Assembly: GCF_040833955.1 (NCBI RefSeq)
Contig: NZ_CP162133.1
Location: 496,001 to 560,000 of the forward strand
Reading direction: 5' to 3'
Source of the DNA: Leptospira sp. WS60.C2
GTDB taxonomy: Bacteria; Spirochaetota; Leptospiria; Leptospirales; Leptospiraceae
Length of the DNA: 64,000 nucleotides
The translations under genes were made by a program, and so were the position numbers. Shown here piece by piece: positions 18,011-26,754 of the stretch. Below the pieces are notes generated by a model that worked only from the letters and a program-made list of their open reading frames with translations, was not told the DNA's origin and did not search any database. How positions within the stretch are numbered: position 1 is the stretch's first letter; each line of letters opens with the position of its first letter.

Positions 18011-19198
18011 TTATCTCGTACAAGCACGAAATTTTGACAATTCTTCCGCAAGTGTTTGCCGTTCTTCGGGGTCTAGATTGGATCTATTTTTCCATTGTAA
18101 TTCCATGCGTTCCAGAGCAGGTCTAAATCTAGGAGAACAATGGTAGGAAAAATACCGATAGGCACTCATTCTATTGTTTTCATTTTCGCTTACCAATTTA
18201 TAAAACTCAAAAACGGCATGGTTGTCTTCGTTGGCAAAGTTTAGTATAACGTATGTTTTATGGCACTCGCTGAGTGTTAATGCAGGAATTTTAGTATTTT
18301 TACAGTTTACAGCGACATCTGTTTCCAAAAACACCATCATCTCTTCGTATGAATAATCTCGAAACGGTTTTCCCTTTGGTACTGTAACTTTTTGTTTTAC
18401 CTGCGTCACTGGTTTTTGCGTTGTCGTTTGCATTGCGACTTCACTTGTTTTTTGGCTCGTGATCGGTTTTGAAGTTTCCATTATCTTCCCGTTGGAAGAG
18501 GGAGTGGTTTGTTCTGATATCGCTTTGACTCTCTCATTCTTTTTGATTTCTTCTAGGTTTTCTTTCGTGTTCCCCTTTGATTCGGATTTTGTTTCCGATT
18601 TGGATTCTTCCACTTGCACAAAATTTTTTACAACTTTTGGCTTCTGGTATGGATTGGTGAGAGTTAAATCATATGGACCTGACTTTGCATCGGTTGTATC
18701 TACTTTTAAATCAATTCGTTCTGAGGATTTGACTTCTTTGCTTACAATCGGTAGTTGGTTTTCTTTTTTACTTAAATCAACTTTTGTAACTTCTAAAAAA
18801 TTTTCTCCTTCAATGGTGACAGGTGAGATTGTCTTTACTTGATTTGATTCTGTTTTTGGCAAAAGGATGGGTTTTTCAATTTCTTTTACGATTTGTGGTG
18901 ATTCGGAAATGATAATTTCAAAATCTTTCCATACAGACCAAACAGCTGGTTTCTTAAATAAATTTAAAGGAGCAGTTCTTACGAGATACACTCCTGAAGG
19001 TAATTCCTCTATTGAATGATAAGGTGTATCAATTTTTTTATCTACGATCAATTTTCCAAATTTATCTTTGATTTGAATTTGGTATCCATTGGCATCAGGA
19101 ATCGGTTTCCAAGCGATTCTTTTTGATCCATCTTCACCAAACAGAGAAGTTCCGAAGAAAAGAAAGAGTAAGAAAAAATTACAAATAAACCGTTTCAT
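18011..19198 (-). CDS. Exported protein with Fn3-like and IPT-like segments
   Basis: This 395-residue protein has signal peptide MKRFICNFFLLFLFFGTSLF. An N-terminal Fn3-like module (IAWKPIPDANGYQIQIKD, about residues 28-45) is followed by an IPT/Ig-like stretch (SPVTIEGENFLEVTKVDLS, about 124-142), a Lys/Ser/Thr/Glu-rich linker (about 200-275) and a helical C-terminal domain with four cysteines (about 299, 310, 353 and 393). It overlaps the FecR gene by 4 bp (ATGA), so the two are coupled. An extracytoplasmic structural or sensing partner of the FecR protein is a reasonable inference; no enzyme motif is seen. Confidence 0.65.
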   Translation of the reverse strand: MKRFICNFFLLFLFFGTSLFGEDGSKRIAWKPIPDANGYQIQIKDKFGKLIVDKKIDTPYHSIEELPSGVYLVRTAPLNLFKKPAVWSVWKDFEIIISESPQIVKEIEKPILLPKTESNQVKTISPVTIEGENFLEVTKVDLSKKENQLPIVSKEVKSSERIDLKVDTTDAKSGPYDLTLTNPYQKPKVVKNFVQVEESKSETKSESKGNTKENLEEIKKNERVKAISEQTTPSSNGKIMETSKPITSQKTSEVAMQTTTQKPVTQVKQKVTVPKGKPFRDYSYEEMMVFLETDVAVNCKNTKIPALTLSECHKTYVILNFANEDNHAVFEFYKLVSENENNRMSAYRYFSYHCSPRFRPALERMELQWKNRSNLDPEERQTLAEELSKFRACTR

Positions 19199-21096
19199 TT
19201 TTTCTCTTTGTATAATTTTTTGGGAGAGATAAACTCGATATCAGTTGATTTGATTGATTTCAATTGATCCAATGCCAAAGTAAAATTTGCCTTTTTGGAA
19301 GTCAGGAAAGTTGAATTCTTAAAAACATTGAGATCCCAAGAAAAATTCCCTTCATCTAAAATACTGAGGTCTTTCAATTGGTAGGACGAATCTTTGATAC
19401 TCACTTTATGAATCATCGTCCTTTCATTTGCTTTTTGTTGGTATAATACTAAATCAAATCGATCTGCTGTGGTTCCCATGAATTTCCAATGGAAATCTAA
19501 ACTTGTTTTGCCTTTCATTTGAATCACAGAACCATTGGGAGATACAATTTCTAATTTTGGTTCTTGAATTTTTTCGGATTTCGATTCCTGAATGTTTGAG
19601 ATGTGATCCATTTCTTTTCTTTGGCTAATGACCGAAAAACGATGGATTGCAGATGTTTCTGTTTCTTTACCATCTTTGGTTTTTCCTAGTATGGATGCAA
19701 AGTATTGCCCTGGTCCAAGAAGAGTCCAATTGGGAAGATAATAATTTGAAGTTGTTTCTGTGTTAACGATTAATTGAGAGAGTTTTGCATCCTTTGCAAT
19801 TTTGAGTTTGTATGATTGGATCTCAGCATTTCCTTCCCAAACCAAAATGGTTTGATTTTGTTTTGTCTCTTCCAAACTGACTTCGGAATCAAAAAGTGGT
19901 CTTTGCCATTTGGGTGCATTTACTTTATCGTCCTTTCGGATGGAAAATGTATACACCTTTGTTTCCCTATCTTTTGTATCAGGGAATGCTGATTTTGCAA
20001 TTACCTTCCAATAATAACTACCTTCTTTCAAATCATCAAAAGAAATCTGATTCGCAGATGTATCTACACGTTTGATTGGATTTTGGAAGTTGTTTGTTTC
20101 CGATAGAAGTATTTGGTATGAATTTGCAGTTTTCAACTTTGTCCAGGAGATCGTCACCAAAGGATAAATTTGCACAAAAGGAATCACTGATCCATTGTTT
20201 GGTGATTCTCCGATAAATGTTTCCAACTTTGATACAAAAAATTTGTTCGTTTCACTTGTTTCTTCTAATTTATTCTTTGGATTTTGAACCTTCATTCTCC
20301 AATAATAAATGCCTTCTCTTAGGTTTATGGATGTTTGGTTGCCCGAGACATTTTTCGAAACAACTGTTTGCGAAAAATTAGGAGATCTTGCTATCTCTAA
20401 TCTGGCAGATTCAATATTGGAATCGGTTTTCCAAAGAAAAGGAATGTTGACTTCAAGAGAATCAACGTAAAATAATTTTTGTGATGAAGGTGAAAGCAAA
20501 ACAACAGGAATCTTTTTGATTTCAATTCCTTCTTTTTTGAACTCAGCTTTTTTTCCTTGTTCCACATCAAGTGACTTTCCGTTTTGTTTTACAGTTGTTT
20601 TTCCTTTTTCTACAAAAAGGCTTAATTCCTTATCCTTTCCCTTCTCAAGCTTTACATTTCCTGAATCAACTTGGATTTCACTGCCTGAACTTGTAATTTT
20701 AATTTGATTGGTATTGGAGTTACTTTTTTTAACTTCTAAGGAACCTTCCGAAAATTCTAAGTTGGGTTCTTCTCCTGTCAGATCTAGGTTAAACATTGAA
20801 TTTTCATCTATATTGATTTCTGTTCCATCATTCAGGTGGATGATGGCATCTGAAAATGCTTCTGAACGAATTGTGTCTTTATTGATCAGGGGACTATTGT
20901 TTTCTAATTTCTCCCAAATGACTTCATCTTCAAATTTTCTTTGAACAATATTGTTTTTAAAAAAGATTGTTCCGACAATTTCTCGATCACCAATGGCGAT
21001 TTTCCGATTTAAATCTAAATAGAAGAGGACACTAAAAAAAATTGCGATGGATGTTAGGCTAATTAGAACAAAACGATCACGTTTATCCAAATTCAT
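19195..21096 (-). CDS. FecR-domain protein with Fn3-like repeats
   Basis: This 633-residue protein has one N-terminal membrane helix (about residues 10-27) and a FecR domain with SDAIIHLNDGTEINIDENSM (about 82-101) and EGSLEVKKS. Several Fn3-like modules follow (PFLWKTDSNIESARLEIARS; VTISWTKLKTANSYQILLSE; ILVWEGNAEIQSYKLKIAKD). In iron systems FecR is an anti-sigma regulator. Leptospiral FecR proteins of this build more often sit with adenylate cyclases as extracytoplasmic sensors or envelope proteins. No ECF sigma gene is adjacent. It overlaps both neighbours by ATGA (cyclase upstream, Fn3-like downstream). Confidence 0.8.
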   Translation of the reverse strand: MNLDKRDRFVLISLTSIAIFFSVLFYLDLNRKIAIGDREIVGTIFFKNNIVQRKFEDEVIWEKLENNSPLINKDTIRSEAFSDAIIHLNDGTEINIDENSMFNLDLTGEEPNLEFSEGSLEVKKSNSNTNQIKITSSGSEIQVDSGNVKLEKGKDKELSLFVEKGKTTVKQNGKSLDVEQGKKAEFKKEGIEIKKIPVVLLSPSSQKLFYVDSLEVNIPFLWKTDSNIESARLEIARSPNFSQTVVSKNVSGNQTSINLREGIYYWRMKVQNPKNKLEETSETNKFFVSKLETFIGESPNNGSVIPFVQIYPLVTISWTKLKTANSYQILLSETNNFQNPIKRVDTSANQISFDDLKEGSYYWKVIAKSAFPDTKDRETKVYTFSIRKDDKVNAPKWQRPLFDSEVSLEETKQNQTILVWEGNAEIQSYKLKIAKDAKLSQLIVNTETTSNYYLPNWTLLGPGQYFASILGKTKDGKETETSAIHRFSVISQRKEMDHISNIQESKSEKIQEPKLEIVSPNGSVIQMKGKTSLDFHWKFMGTTADRFDLVLYQQKANERTMIHKVSIKDSSYQLKDLSILDEGNFSWDLNVFKNSTFLTSKKANFTLALDQLKSIKSTDIEFISPKKLYKEKK

Positions 21097-22946
21097 TTTT
21101 TAGCCTTTTTTGTAGGTACTTCAATTCCGACTAGTTCTTGTAACTCGAGCAGATTTTTAGGAGCATTGTGATCAGATTTTTTGCCAAGGACTGCATAAAC
21201 TTTTTGTGCTTTTGATTTCCCCTTAAATTCAATTTCACCCATGCTGATGATGTGGAAGTAAGACTTTACTTTTTGGTAGGTTGATTCTGTAATTAAAATG
21301 TCCGTATGCGTTTCCTTATTAAAGGACTCAACTCTGGATGCAAGGTTCACTGAATCTCCAATGACAGTGTATTCCATTTTATCTATACTACCAATTTGGC
21401 CAGCGATCACATAACCTGTATTAATTCCACACCCAATTTTGATGAGAGGCTTTTTGATCGTTCCGCGATTTCGATTGAACTCGATGAGTTTTTCACGCAT
21501 TCTTAGTGCTGTTTCGACGGAGGCTTTTGCATGTTCTTTGTGGTCTCTTAGTGCGCCCCAAGTCGCCATAATCGCATCACCAATGAACTTATCAACAGTT
21601 CCACCTGTTTCTTGTACGCACTTCACCATTTCCGTCATATATAGGTTTAAAAACTCTACTACTTCTTCTGGTTGTAGTTTCTCTGAAATCGCTGTAAAAC
21701 TTCGTATATCAGAAAAAAAGATTGTGCAATATTTCCTTTTTCCTCCAATCGATAACTTACCTTTGGCGGCAAGTTCGGCGATATCTTGATTTACAAATCG
21801 ACCGAAGGAATCTTTTAGCTTTTCGCGTTCCTCCAATCCTTTGCCCATACTAACAAATGATTTGGTGAGAGTTCCAATTTCATCATGAGTTGTTGCCTGT
21901 AAATTGAGATGGTAATTTCCTCTTCTGATTTCTTCAGAAGCATCAACTATTTTAAGGATGGGAGTAGAAAGTGATTTTGCAAATAGATAAACAACGATAA
22001 ACGATAAGGATAAAGATACAATCAGAAGGTAAACATTTCGTTTCTGGATATTATTGACTTCTTCAAAAATTTTATTTTCTCTGACTTGCGAAATGACACC
22101 AACTCCACCGATGCCTAATTTTTTAAAAGATGCTAAATAAAATTCTCCTTCTTTGTTTTCATATCGGAACTGTCCATTATCGACCGTGGATTTTTTCATT
22201 CGTTCCACTATGGGCAAATCATTTAATTGAACCCCAAAGAGAACTACTTTTGCATCAGGGTGAGCAAGAACACTTCCATCTTCTCCAATCAAAAAGGTTT
22301 CAACAGGTCCCGAGGTTTGGAATGCGTCTAGGAGACTATCAAGCTTAACTAAGGTGACAAGGATTGTTTGTGTATTCGTTGTTTCTGATAATGGAAAACT
22401 GATGCAGAGAATAGGATTTCGGAAAAAGGGACTGATGTTCCAGATAACAGTTGTTCCGCTGAAAGATTTTTTAAGCTTTGGATGGATATTTTTTAAGACA
22501 GCTCTTACTTCAGATTTTTGATAGCTATATTTGTCTAAAAAACTGTCATTAACGGTTTCAAATTTAGGATTCAAATTAGAATCATAAGCTCCAATAAAAA
22601 CAAAATTTGGATCTTCTTCAAATAGTTCTTTTGCGATCCCATTTGCTGATTGATTGCTTCGGAAGATGGCCGATGCTGTGATATGAACATCTTTTTTGAT
22701 GGATTCAAGATCTGATTTTACTTTGAGAGAGAGGATTTCATTGATTTTGATGTTATTTTCTTTGACTCGAATTTCACTGTCTTTACGAAAAAAATAAGAG
22801 GCAAGAAAGATCACCCCAGACATCGATATCAAAAGAACGATTGAAGTAATTAACAGAAGTTTATAACGAATGGGAAATTGAAACTCCCCAACTGTGTCAG
22901 ATTTTTTGGTAAGTAGACTTCGTAAGATAGACACAATCGGTTTCAT
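21093..22946 (-). CDS. Class III adenylate cyclase with Cache sensor and HAMP domains
   Basis: This 617-residue receptor cyclase has a membrane helix at about 29-51, a periplasmic Cache-type sensor (about 52-300), a second helix (about 304-325), HAMP (about 325-380) and a catalytic domain (about 402-590). Metal-binding Asp lie in FFSDIR (about 413) and FIGDAIMA (about 457). The purine-specifying pair is Lys (about 453, VDKF) and Thr (about 527, EYTVIGD), which fits ATP rather than GTP. VNLASR carries the transition-state Asn and Arg. It probably turns an extracellular ligand into cAMP. It is the first gene of an operon with the FecR and Fn3-like genes. Confidence 0.9.
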   Translation of the reverse strand: MKPIVSILRSLLTKKSDTVGEFQFPIRYKLLLITSIVLLISMSGVIFLASYFFRKDSEIRVKENNIKINEILSLKVKSDLESIKKDVHITASAIFRSNQSANGIAKELFEEDPNFVFIGAYDSNLNPKFETVNDSFLDKYSYQKSEVRAVLKNIHPKLKKSFSGTTVIWNISPFFRNPILCISFPLSETTNTQTILVTLVKLDSLLDAFQTSGPVETFLIGEDGSVLAHPDAKVVLFGVQLNDLPIVERMKKSTVDNGQFRYENKEGEFYLASFKKLGIGGVGVISQVRENKIFEEVNNIQKRNVYLLIVSLSLSFIVVYLFAKSLSTPILKIVDASEEIRRGNYHLNLQATTHDEIGTLTKSFVSMGKGLEEREKLKDSFGRFVNQDIAELAAKGKLSIGGKRKYCTIFFSDIRSFTAISEKLQPEEVVEFLNLYMTEMVKCVQETGGTVDKFIGDAIMATWGALRDHKEHAKASVETALRMREKLIEFNRNRGTIKKPLIKIGCGINTGYVIAGQIGSIDKMEYTVIGDSVNLASRVESFNKETHTDILITESTYQKVKSYFHIISMGEIEFKGKSKAQKVYAVLGKKSDHNAPKNLLELQELVGIEVPTKKAKK

Positions 22947-22985
22947 AGCATCCGTATTTTAAACAGTGGGATGGAAAACTCAATG

Positions 22986-23025
22986 GAAAAAAAGTAAAAA
23001 TAGATGATGAAACTATTTTTTTACT
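22986..23025 (-). terminator. AT-rich Rho-independent terminator after the lipoprotein gene
   Basis: On the minus strand, AGTAAAAAAATAG pairs with CTATTTTTACT across a short loop and is followed by a run of seven T. The 5' arm begins in the stop codon of the gene ending at 23024. It separates the lipoprotein/OMP operon from the cyclase operon. The low GC of the stem makes its strength uncertain. Confidence 0.55.
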
Positions 23026-24331
23026 ATGGGCATGCCAAATCGACATTATAAGTCTGTCGAAATGGAAAATCTGGAATTGTAAAAGCAGTTTCTCTGACAA
23101 CTGTATCAGGATATCCATCTCTTTTTGACAAATCACCCAAACAAACGACTTTATAAGTACCTGGATTTAGGTATTTAATTTTTGCATTTTGTTTTGCAGG
23201 GGTTGCCGCAAGAGGTAGTACATTGGTAAAATCTGTTTCTTGGAATCTAAAAATACCATAATAGTGTAACAATGAATTGCCGCCACCTGAGATGGTAAGA
23301 CTGGATGCAACTTCTGGATAAATCACTCTCGCTCGTGTGAGAATATTTCCACCCGCATCACCTTCTCCTTTATGATCAAAGAAGATATCACTCACTCCCA
23401 CAAAAGTAACCGTTGTTGATCTGCTTGATGTATAAGAGTGTAACATTAAGTTTTCTTTCAAATTGACTCTCACTTCTAAGATGTAAGGGTCAAATCCATC
23501 ACGGATTCTCATGTCTGATTGAACGGCTTGTGTTGGTAACTGAGAGTATAATGCAGGGAATAGTTTTGGAACGATGCTACTTTTTTCTGCAGTCGTTGTA
23601 CCTGCCACATAATTATTCCTTGGAACAATGTTTAATCCATTTACAATGGGTCGGTTATCAAAGCGACCTCGTACAGGGAGCCCAGCATCTAATGCAAAAC
23701 CTGTGACGATGGAACGAAAATAGATGGCAGCATAATAATAATCTCTTCCTAACCAAGGTTGGCCAGCTGCTAATGCTTCTTCCCAACTTAACGTTTCAGA
23801 CGAAGGATCATTGGATGGAAATTGAGCTCCAATTCCACTAAAAAAATCAAAAGCTTTTAAAATACCGTTACTTTCCGTACATGTATTATTATCAAAGGAG
23901 TAAGTTACTGTACAGAAAACCTGTCTGTTAGGTGCAATGTAATCCCAAAATTTATTGGAATCTACTGTATCCCGAATCTGTGTTAATTCATTCAAACCTT
24001 TCAAGTATTTACTGGAAAGTCGAACTTCTCCAATATCCAAAAAGATAGGAAGATTTCCTGCTTTGGGTAAGCCTGTCAGAGTCATGTCTGGATCTAAGCC
24101 AGCCCCTTGTGAATCAATGTATAAGTCACCGGTTCCGTTGTTTAGCTCGCTCCAATCCAAAGGGTTGTCTGTTGCATAGGTTCCTTTGAGAAGTAACAGC
24201 ATTCTGTTATTGAAGAGTGTAGAGATGACGGGGAGTTTTGTTTCGTCACCTAAATCAATTTTAGTTTTGCAATCTCCCAATACGAGAAAACTGAGGAAGA
24301 GAAAACACAATTGTAGAGGAAAGAATTTCAT
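23024..24331 (-). CDS. Large hypothetical lipoprotein
   Basis: This 435-residue protein has N-terminus MKFFPLQLCFLFLSFLVLGD followed by Cys (residue 21), a spirochaetal-type lipoprotein signal. No known domain is recognised. The mature sequence is rich in aromatic and small residues, and the C-terminal part looks beta-rich (TYKVVCLGDLSKRDGYPD). It starts at ATG 24331, sharing the A of its start with the TGA of the upstream outer-membrane gene, so the two are coupled and may form one surface unit. Confidence 0.65.
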   Translation of the reverse strand: MKFFPLQLCFLFLSFLVLGDCKTKIDLGDETKLPVISTLFNNRMLLLLKGTYATDNPLDWSELNNGTGDLYIDSQGAGLDPDMTLTGLPKAGNLPIFLDIGEVRLSSKYLKGLNELTQIRDTVDSNKFWDYIAPNRQVFCTVTYSFDNNTCTESNGILKAFDFFSGIGAQFPSNDPSSETLSWEEALAAGQPWLGRDYYYAAIYFRSIVTGFALDAGLPVRGRFDNRPIVNGLNIVPRNNYVAGTTTAEKSSIVPKLFPALYSQLPTQAVQSDMRIRDGFDPYILEVRVNLKENLMLHSYTSSRSTTVTFVGVSDIFFDHKGEGDAGGNILTRARVIYPEVASSLTISGGGNSLLHYYGIFRFQETDFTNVLPLAATPAKQNAKIKYLNPGTYKVVCLGDLSKRDGYPDTVVRETAFTIPDFPFRQTYNVDLACP

Positions 24332-24969
24332 CAGAACAACACTCCAACTGTTAGACCAAAATAGAAAAAATCCACGTTTTGTAATGTGTAATTGGCAGGG
24401 TTTTGCAAACGGGGATCATCATACGGACTAGCCAATGGAAATCGATATTGATTAGGAACATCCATTTGGGTTTCAAAAATCTTATAATAATCCAAACGTA
24501 CACCAATTCGAATTCTACGACCAGCAATAAAACTGGCTTCTAACCCGGCAAAGGCGGTTGGGTTCCAACGAGCAGTATCCGCTGGTCTTGCCACAACATA
24601 GGAGGAACCTCCTCCCCCTTTCAGGAAAAATTGAATCGGAAGCTCAATGGGAATTTTGTAAGCCAGGGCAGCATACAATGGCATCGCAGTGAGTGCCCGT
24701 TCCGATCTCGACAAAAAGACCGCATAAGAACCACCAATTTCTGTGTAAAAGATCCAAGGCCAAGGCATTCGTGCATAAAACCCGCCACCTAAAGTGGTTT
24801 CGAGAACCCGAACGGTAGGGGTTCCAGGCATTGGATTGGCGGCTCCGACCCAACCACCAATTTCGTAACGGCGTTTGTTGTACTCTTCCAAGGTTTGCGA
24901 AGCGAGAGAGCTAGAAAATAATGTCAGAAGGAATAGGATACTAAGGAAGAGGGATTTTGTACAATTCAT
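24331..24969 (-). CDS. Outer-membrane beta-barrel protein, hypothetical
   Basis: The 212-residue protein from ATG 24969 has signal peptide MNCTKSLFLSILFLLTLFSS and alternating hydrophobic/polar strands with glycines (YEIGGWVGAANP; LGGGFYARMPWPWIFYTEIG; IRIGVRLDYYKIF). It ends in DFFYFGLTVGVLF, a terminal aromatic-rich strand as in small OMPs. ATG 24969 lies inside the end of truA (29 bp overlap). It is directly coupled to the lipoprotein gene downstream. The function is unknown. Confidence 0.65.
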   Translation of the reverse strand: MNCTKSLFLSILFLLTLFSSSLASQTLEEYNKRRYEIGGWVGAANPMPGTPTVRVLETTLGGGFYARMPWPWIFYTEIGGSYAVFLSRSERALTAMPLYAALAYKIPIELPIQFFLKGGGGSSYVVARPADTARWNPTAFAGLEASFIAGRRIRIGVRLDYYKIFETQMDVPNQYRFPLASPYDDPRLQNPANYTLQNVDFFYFGLTVGVLF

Positions 24970-25735
24970 GAATTTCCGGATGATCTTCGTAATACGCACG
25001 GACAAAATAGAGTCCATCCGGAGGGAGAGTCACACCTGCCTGCGAACGGTTCTTTTCTTCCAATATGGAGTCGATGGATCTAGATTCCCAACGTCCCTTT
25101 CCGATGTCTAGTAAAGTTCCAACTGTAATTCGCACCATATTGTGCATAAATCCATTGGCACGGATCCGAATTTGGTACCATTCAGGAGTCAATTGTTCCA
25201 ATTGGATGTCAAAAATCTCTCGAACCGCTCGTTTTCCCTCCATGGATTTCGCTTTTGTAAGGGAACGAAAGTCCTTTTCTCCGACAAGGATTTGGAGCTG
25301 TTGTTTTACCTTTTCCCAATCCACATGGCTTCGCACCCAATAGGCTCTGCCTTGGATGAAACTACTTTCATATTTACTATAGTATAATTTATAAATATAC
25401 TCTCTACCTGTGCAACTGAATCGGGAATGAAACTCGGCGGGAACTTCGACCATGTTTTTGACAGAAACTCCATCTGGGGTTAATGCATTCACTGAAACTA
25501 AAAATTTGTGAAAATTGGGAATTGGAATTTCTGTTTTAAAATTGCAGACCATCCCAAGAGCATGGACTCCTGTGTCCGTTCTACCTGCAACAGACAAGTG
25601 TGAGTGGGGATTTGTTTTTAGAACAATTGCAAACGCAGATTCAATTGAGTTTTGGACAGAAGGAAGGTCTTTTTGTTTTTGCCACCCATAAAAATGAGTG
25701 CCATCATATTCGACGAGAAGTGCGTAGTTGGGCAA
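24941..25735 (-). CDS. truA: tRNA pseudouridine(38-40) synthase TruA
   Basis: TruA converts U38-U40 in the anticodon arm of several tRNAs to pseudouridine. The 264-residue length is standard. The catalytic motif AGRTDTGVHALG holds the nucleophilic Asp at about residue 54. The N-terminal VEYDGTHFYGWQKQ and central FRSLTKAKSM and RANGFMHNMVR blocks match the family. It starts 4 bp after the DUF2225 gene stop, so they form one unit with the OMP and lipoprotein genes. Confidence 0.95.
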   Translation of the reverse strand: MPNYALLVEYDGTHFYGWQKQKDLPSVQNSIESAFAIVLKTNPHSHLSVAGRTDTGVHALGMVCNFKTEIPIPNFHKFLVSVNALTPDGVSVKNMVEVPAEFHSRFSCTGREYIYKLYYSKYESSFIQGRAYWVRSHVDWEKVKQQLQILVGEKDFRSLTKAKSMEGKRAVREIFDIQLEQLTPEWYQIRIRANGFMHNMVRITVGTLLDIGKGRWESRSIDSILEEKNRSQAGVTLPPDGLYFVRAYYEDHPEIHELYKIPLP

Positions 25736-25739
25736 ACCC

Positions 25740-26618
25740 TTACTTCTCGCCTCCCATTTCTTCTAATAACGCATTATACTCATCATACAACTCGCGTGTC
25801 ATTTCAACAATTGGACCTGGTTTTCCTTTACTTGCTTTCCCTGAACCATACAACCTAGCAAGTGTTCGTTTCGCACGAGAGAGAAGTAATACCTGGTCTT
25901 CTGGATTCGGAGCCATTTGGTCTTTGAATTTTTTTGTTAAAAAGGCATTCAGATAAATGACACCATCAAAGCCCCAATTGTTGTCGGTATCAGGTCCAAG
26001 CATTCCAGCCGCTTGGTCCACAGGCTCATTTCCATTTTGCATGAGCTCGAGTGTATATCCATAAATAACGGCCGCTTTTTGGTAGAGTAGGTCACGTATT
26101 TTATCATAACCGATATGAGGAAACTCATCATGTAGGTCTGAAAAATACCAAGCACCACGGATGGCACAAACTGCTTTTTTGGGAGTAGGGGCAACACTCA
26201 CACCTCGCAGTTGGTAACAATCCATTCCTAATAAATAAGATGCAGCACCTAACACGATTTGGCGATCCTGTGTAAAATCGATAGGTCCTAAAATTTTTTC
26301 AATGTAACTTCTACGGGTGTCGGTCGCCATACGAATGGCTTCGTTGTCCGCTGGATTCAGTGCATTCCAATCTTTTGGAAAAGAAGAATAAAGACACCTT
26401 GGGCATACGGTCATGACATAATCCAGAGGACTGACTCGACCAAATTTTTTATTTTTTTCGTAAAGACGACGCAAATCTTGAGCCAATTTCCCGGCGATGA
26501 GTCTCCCCCCCCCTTGGAACATCTGCTCCTTTTGGTGATTTTCATCACAAATCGGGCAAGCTGTAGACTCTTTTGCACGAAAAGATACTTTTTTTGACTG
26601 GGCAGCGGCTAAAGACAT
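25740..26618 (-). CDS. DUF2225-family zinc-binding protein
   Basis: This 292-residue protein has an N-terminal CPIC (about residues 21-24) and a second CPRC (about 72-75), the two pairs expected for the DUF2225 zinc site. DYVMTVCPRCLYSSFPKDW fits the family motif. A helical, TPR-like C-terminal half follows. DUF2225 has no established function. The coding strand contains an unusual run of nine G (plus-strand C at 26505-26513) encoding Gly-Gly-Gly at about residues 36-38. It heads the truA unit, divergent from the gene at 26755. Confidence 0.75.
   Translation of the reverse strand: MSLAAAQSKKVSFRAKESTACPICDENHQKEQMFQGGGRLIAGKLAQDLRRLYEKNKKFGRVSPLDYVMTVCPRCLYSSFPKDWNALNPADNEAIRMATDTRRSYIEKILGPIDFTQDRQIVLGAASYLLGMDCYQLRGVSVAPTPKKAVCAIRGAWYFSDLHDEFPHIGYDKIRDLLYQKAAVIYGYTLELMQNGNEPVDQAAGMLGPDTDNNWGFDGVIYLNAFLTKKFKDQMAPNPEDQVLLLSRAKRTLARLYGSGKASKGKPGPIVEMTRELYDEYNALLEEMGGEK
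26505..26513. repeat. C9/G9 homopolymer inside a coding region
   Basis: Nine consecutive C on the plus strand (nine G in the DUF2225 coding strand) stand out in AT-rich DNA. Slippage by one base would shift the DUF2225 frame near codon 38. Confidence 0.9.
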
Positions 26619-26754
26619 AGGAAAAATCTAGGAAAAGGCTCAATTTTAAAATACAATCTGTCAATCCAATATCATAAATCTCCGATAATACTCACAGGGG
26701 TCACCCTGAAATTACTTGTAAGATTCTTCTAACGAAGGAAAGTACGGAAACGGA

